Assembly (NCBI RefSeq): GCF_014217605.1
Contig: NZ_CP043639.1
Coordinates: 2,627,501 to 2,691,500, forward strand
Source: Sphingomonas sp. NBWT7
GTDB taxonomy: Bacteria > Pseudomonadota > Alphaproteobacteria > Sphingomonadales > Sphingomonadaceae
Direction: 5' to 3'
Length of the DNA stretch: 64,000 nt
The notes below the pieces were generated by a model, which was not told the origin of the DNA, made no database searches, and saw only the letters and a list, made by a program, of their open reading frames with translations. Position numbers and translations under genes: made by a program. Shown in pieces: positions 62,557 to 64,000 of this stretch (the first letter of the stretch is position 1; the number at the start of each line of letters is the position of its first letter).

Positions 62557-63590
62557 CCGAGCCGTCAGCGCCGCTGTTCGTCGGGCTGTCTGCCGAAGGG
62601 CCCGGCGGCATCCAGCGCTTCAATCGGCGCATCATCACCGGGCTCGGCGAGATCGGTGCGGCACCGCGGTGCGTGATGCTGAACGATGCAGCGATCGCCG
62701 GCCGCCGCGCGCGACTGTTTCGGGCCGTTATGGGCGCAGCGCGGCGGGCACCGACGTTGCTGCTGGGGCACGTCAACTTGTTGCCGATCGCCGCGGGCTA
62801 TCGCGCGCTGAACTCCGTGGGGCGCGTGATCCTGTTCGCGCACGGCATCGAGGTGTGGGGCGATCCGACGTACCGCCGCGTGCGTCGCTGGGAGCCCGCG
62901 GCGATGCGCGCGCTGGTCGATCACGTCGCGGTGGTGAGCGATTTTTCGCGCGGGCGCATGGCGGCGGCGTTCGGCGTCGCGCCGGATCGCTTCCACCTTT
63001 TCCCGAATGCGGTCGATCTGCCGCCGCTCGAGGCCGGCGTGCGACCTACGCCGACGATCCTGGCGGTCGCGCGGCTGGGGGCGGGAGAGCGCGAGAAGCG
63101 CGTCGACGATCTGATCCGCGCGCTGCCGATCGTCGCTGCCAGCGTGCCCGCTGCGCGACTGACGATCATCGGTGACGGGCCGCTGCGCGCCGAACTCGCC
63201 GGCCTTGCCGCGACGCTGGGCGCGTCCGGCCGCGTCGACCTGCCGGGCAGCGTCGACGATCACGTACTAGCCCAGGCCTATGCCGACGCGCGCGTCTTCG
63301 CGCTGCCGTCGACCAAGGAAGGGTTCGGCATCGTCTATCTCGAAGCGTGGGCGCGCGGCGTGCCGGTGGTGGCGGCGCGCGGCGGGGCGCCGGCCGAGAT
63401 GATCGCCGACGGCATCGACGGGCTCTCCATTCCGCCGGGCGACATATCGGCGCTGGCCGCGGCGCTGATCGCGCTGCTCGTTGACCCCGAGGCGGCGGCG
63501 CGCATGGGCGCGGCGGGACGCGCGAAGGTGGAACGATACTATTCGGCGCAGGCATTCAGCGCCAATCTGCGGCGCCTGCTGGAGCGCTGA
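62553..63590 (+). CDS. GT4-family glycosyltransferase
   Basis: 345 residues. SAEGPGGIQRFNRRI near the N-terminus, FAHGIEVWG, then VARLGAGEREKRVDDLI and TIIGDGPLRAEL; the EGFGIVYLE motif is the GT4 EX7E nucleotide-sugar site. It uses an activated sugar to extend a lipid-linked glycan. The GTG start overlaps the flippase stop, so the two are probably partners. Donor and acceptor are unknown. Confidence 0.92.
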   Translation: MTEPSAPLFVGLSAEGPGGIQRFNRRIITGLGEIGAAPRCVMLNDAAIAGRRARLFRAVMGAARRAPTLLLGHVNLLPIAAGYRALNSVGRVILFAHGIEVWGDPTYRRVRRWEPAAMRALVDHVAVVSDFSRGRMAAAFGVAPDRFHLFPNAVDLPPLEAGVRPTPTILAVARLGAGEREKRVDDLIRALPIVAASVPAARLTIIGDGPLRAELAGLAATLGASGRVDLPGSVDDHVLAQAYADARVFALPSTKEGFGIVYLEAWARGVPVVAARGGAPAEMIADGIDGLSIPPGDISALAAALIALLVDPEAAARMGAAGRAKVERYYSAQAFSANLRRLLER

Positions 63591-64000
63591 TCCGCATCCC
63601 GCCGAAGGCGCGCCTTGCGCGATGCGACCGATCGAGCAGCAGGAGCGCAGCCCCGACCAGCAGCAGGAACGGAAAGCTGCGGCAGAAGAACGACAAGGTG
63701 GTGCTGACTTCGCGCTCGGCCAGAAAGGCGGTGGCGGCGAAGACGAACGCCGCCCAAGCATTGTTCGCCATCCGCCCGGTGGCAAGATCGAGCACGACGA
63801 AGGTGATCGCGACGGTTATGGCGGGCAGGACGAGCACGCCGACCCAGCCGAGCGCGGCAAGGCTGCTCGCGACAAGCCCGACGACGGGGCGCGCGATCGA
63901 TCCCCTCGCGCGAAAGCCGTAATGCCAGGCGATGCGATCGGGCGCGGTCACCAGCGTCTTGCGCAGGAGGAAGCCGGGCAGCAGCGTTTCCGCCGGATCG
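63556..64000 (-). CDS. Membrane protein, 5' end outside the window
   Basis: The minus-strand frame is open to the right edge, so only the C-terminal 147 residues are visible. At least three hydrophobic helices are present (PVVGLVASSLAALGWVGVLV, PAITVAITFVVLDLA, and FPFLLLVGAALLLLD). Its last 35 bases overlap the glycosyltransferase gene tail-to-tail. Context suggests a surface-polysaccharide membrane enzyme such as a polymerase, but I cannot assign a family. Confidence 0.6.
   Translation of the reverse strand, partial: DPAETLLPGFLLRKTLVTAPDRIAWHYGFRARGSIARPVVGLVASSLAALGWVGVLVLPAITVAITFVVLDLATGRMANNAWAAFVFAATAFLAEREVSTTLSFFCRSFPFLLLVGAALLLLDRSHRARRAFGGMRISAPAGAADWR

Overview
The window is a G+C-rich (about two thirds by eye), gene-dense piece of an alphaproteobacterial chromosome, most probably a sphingomonad. 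The reasons are the roughly 1,540-residue NAD-dependent glutamate dehydrogenase, the pyrE-pdxJ-acpS-lepB block, the fabI/aroC operon, ctaCD, ccmAB, the many GTG/TTG starts and the frequent 1-4 base start/stop overlaps. I see no insertion sequence, prophage, CRISPR array or rRNA. One tRNA, Thr(CGT), is present. This looks like core chromosome carrying a few accessory catabolic islands.

Layout. 1-9.9 kb: the end of a DinG/XPD-type helicase, a SixA-like phosphatase, the giant glutamate dehydrogenase, a PAS_5 protein, tRNA-Thr and a haloacid dehalogenase. 10-14.7 kb: a divergent TauD-type dioxygenase / Crp-Fnr regulator pair whose palindrome runs into the regulator's start codon. A four-gene PepSY / DUF2271 / DUF4198 / ApbE operon follows; its DUF2271 protein carries a canonical ApbE flavinylation motif and a Fur-box-like dyad precedes the operon. 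14.7-24.9 kb: an M48 lipoprotein, then a catabolic island with TetR, LLM monooxygenase, SDR, a small unknown protein, an FAD oxidoreductase, a zinc alcohol dehydrogenase, an epoxide-hydrolase-like enzyme, DUF1772 and a nitroreductase. Two divergent promoter regions in this island share the 15-mer AACCATAACGCGTTC. 25-32.7 kb: DUF885 peptidase, propeller-amidohydrolase, PRISE-like reductase and MDR reductase. 32.8-42 kb: an Mfd-family translocase, a DEAD-box RNA helicase with a DbpA-like domain, pterin dehydratase, a zincin, CcmAB, a SleB hydrolase and three small secreted low-complexity proteins. 42.2-46.5 kb: a tightly coupled minus-strand operon dnaJ-like, yihY-like, fabI, GNAT, aroC. 46.6-51.7 kb: a transglutaminase with an ATP-grasp/alpha-E fusion, and PhoD. 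51.8-56.2 kb: pyrE-pdxJ-acpS-lepB-AI-2E transporter-maiA, every junction overlapping. 56.4-59.4 kb: ctaC-ctaD ending in a strong terminator. 59.4-64 kb: DUF2490, a second epoxide-hydrolase-like enzyme, a Wzx-like flippase, a GT4 glycosyltransferase and a truncated membrane protein at the edge.

The most interesting signals are the self-contained extracytoplasmic flavinylation operon with a possible iron switch, the shared operator that ties together a putative terpenoid/cyclic-ketone catabolic regulon, and the Crp/Fnr gene whose start codon is part of its own likely operator. All functions are inferred from motifs and context; no database search was possible.
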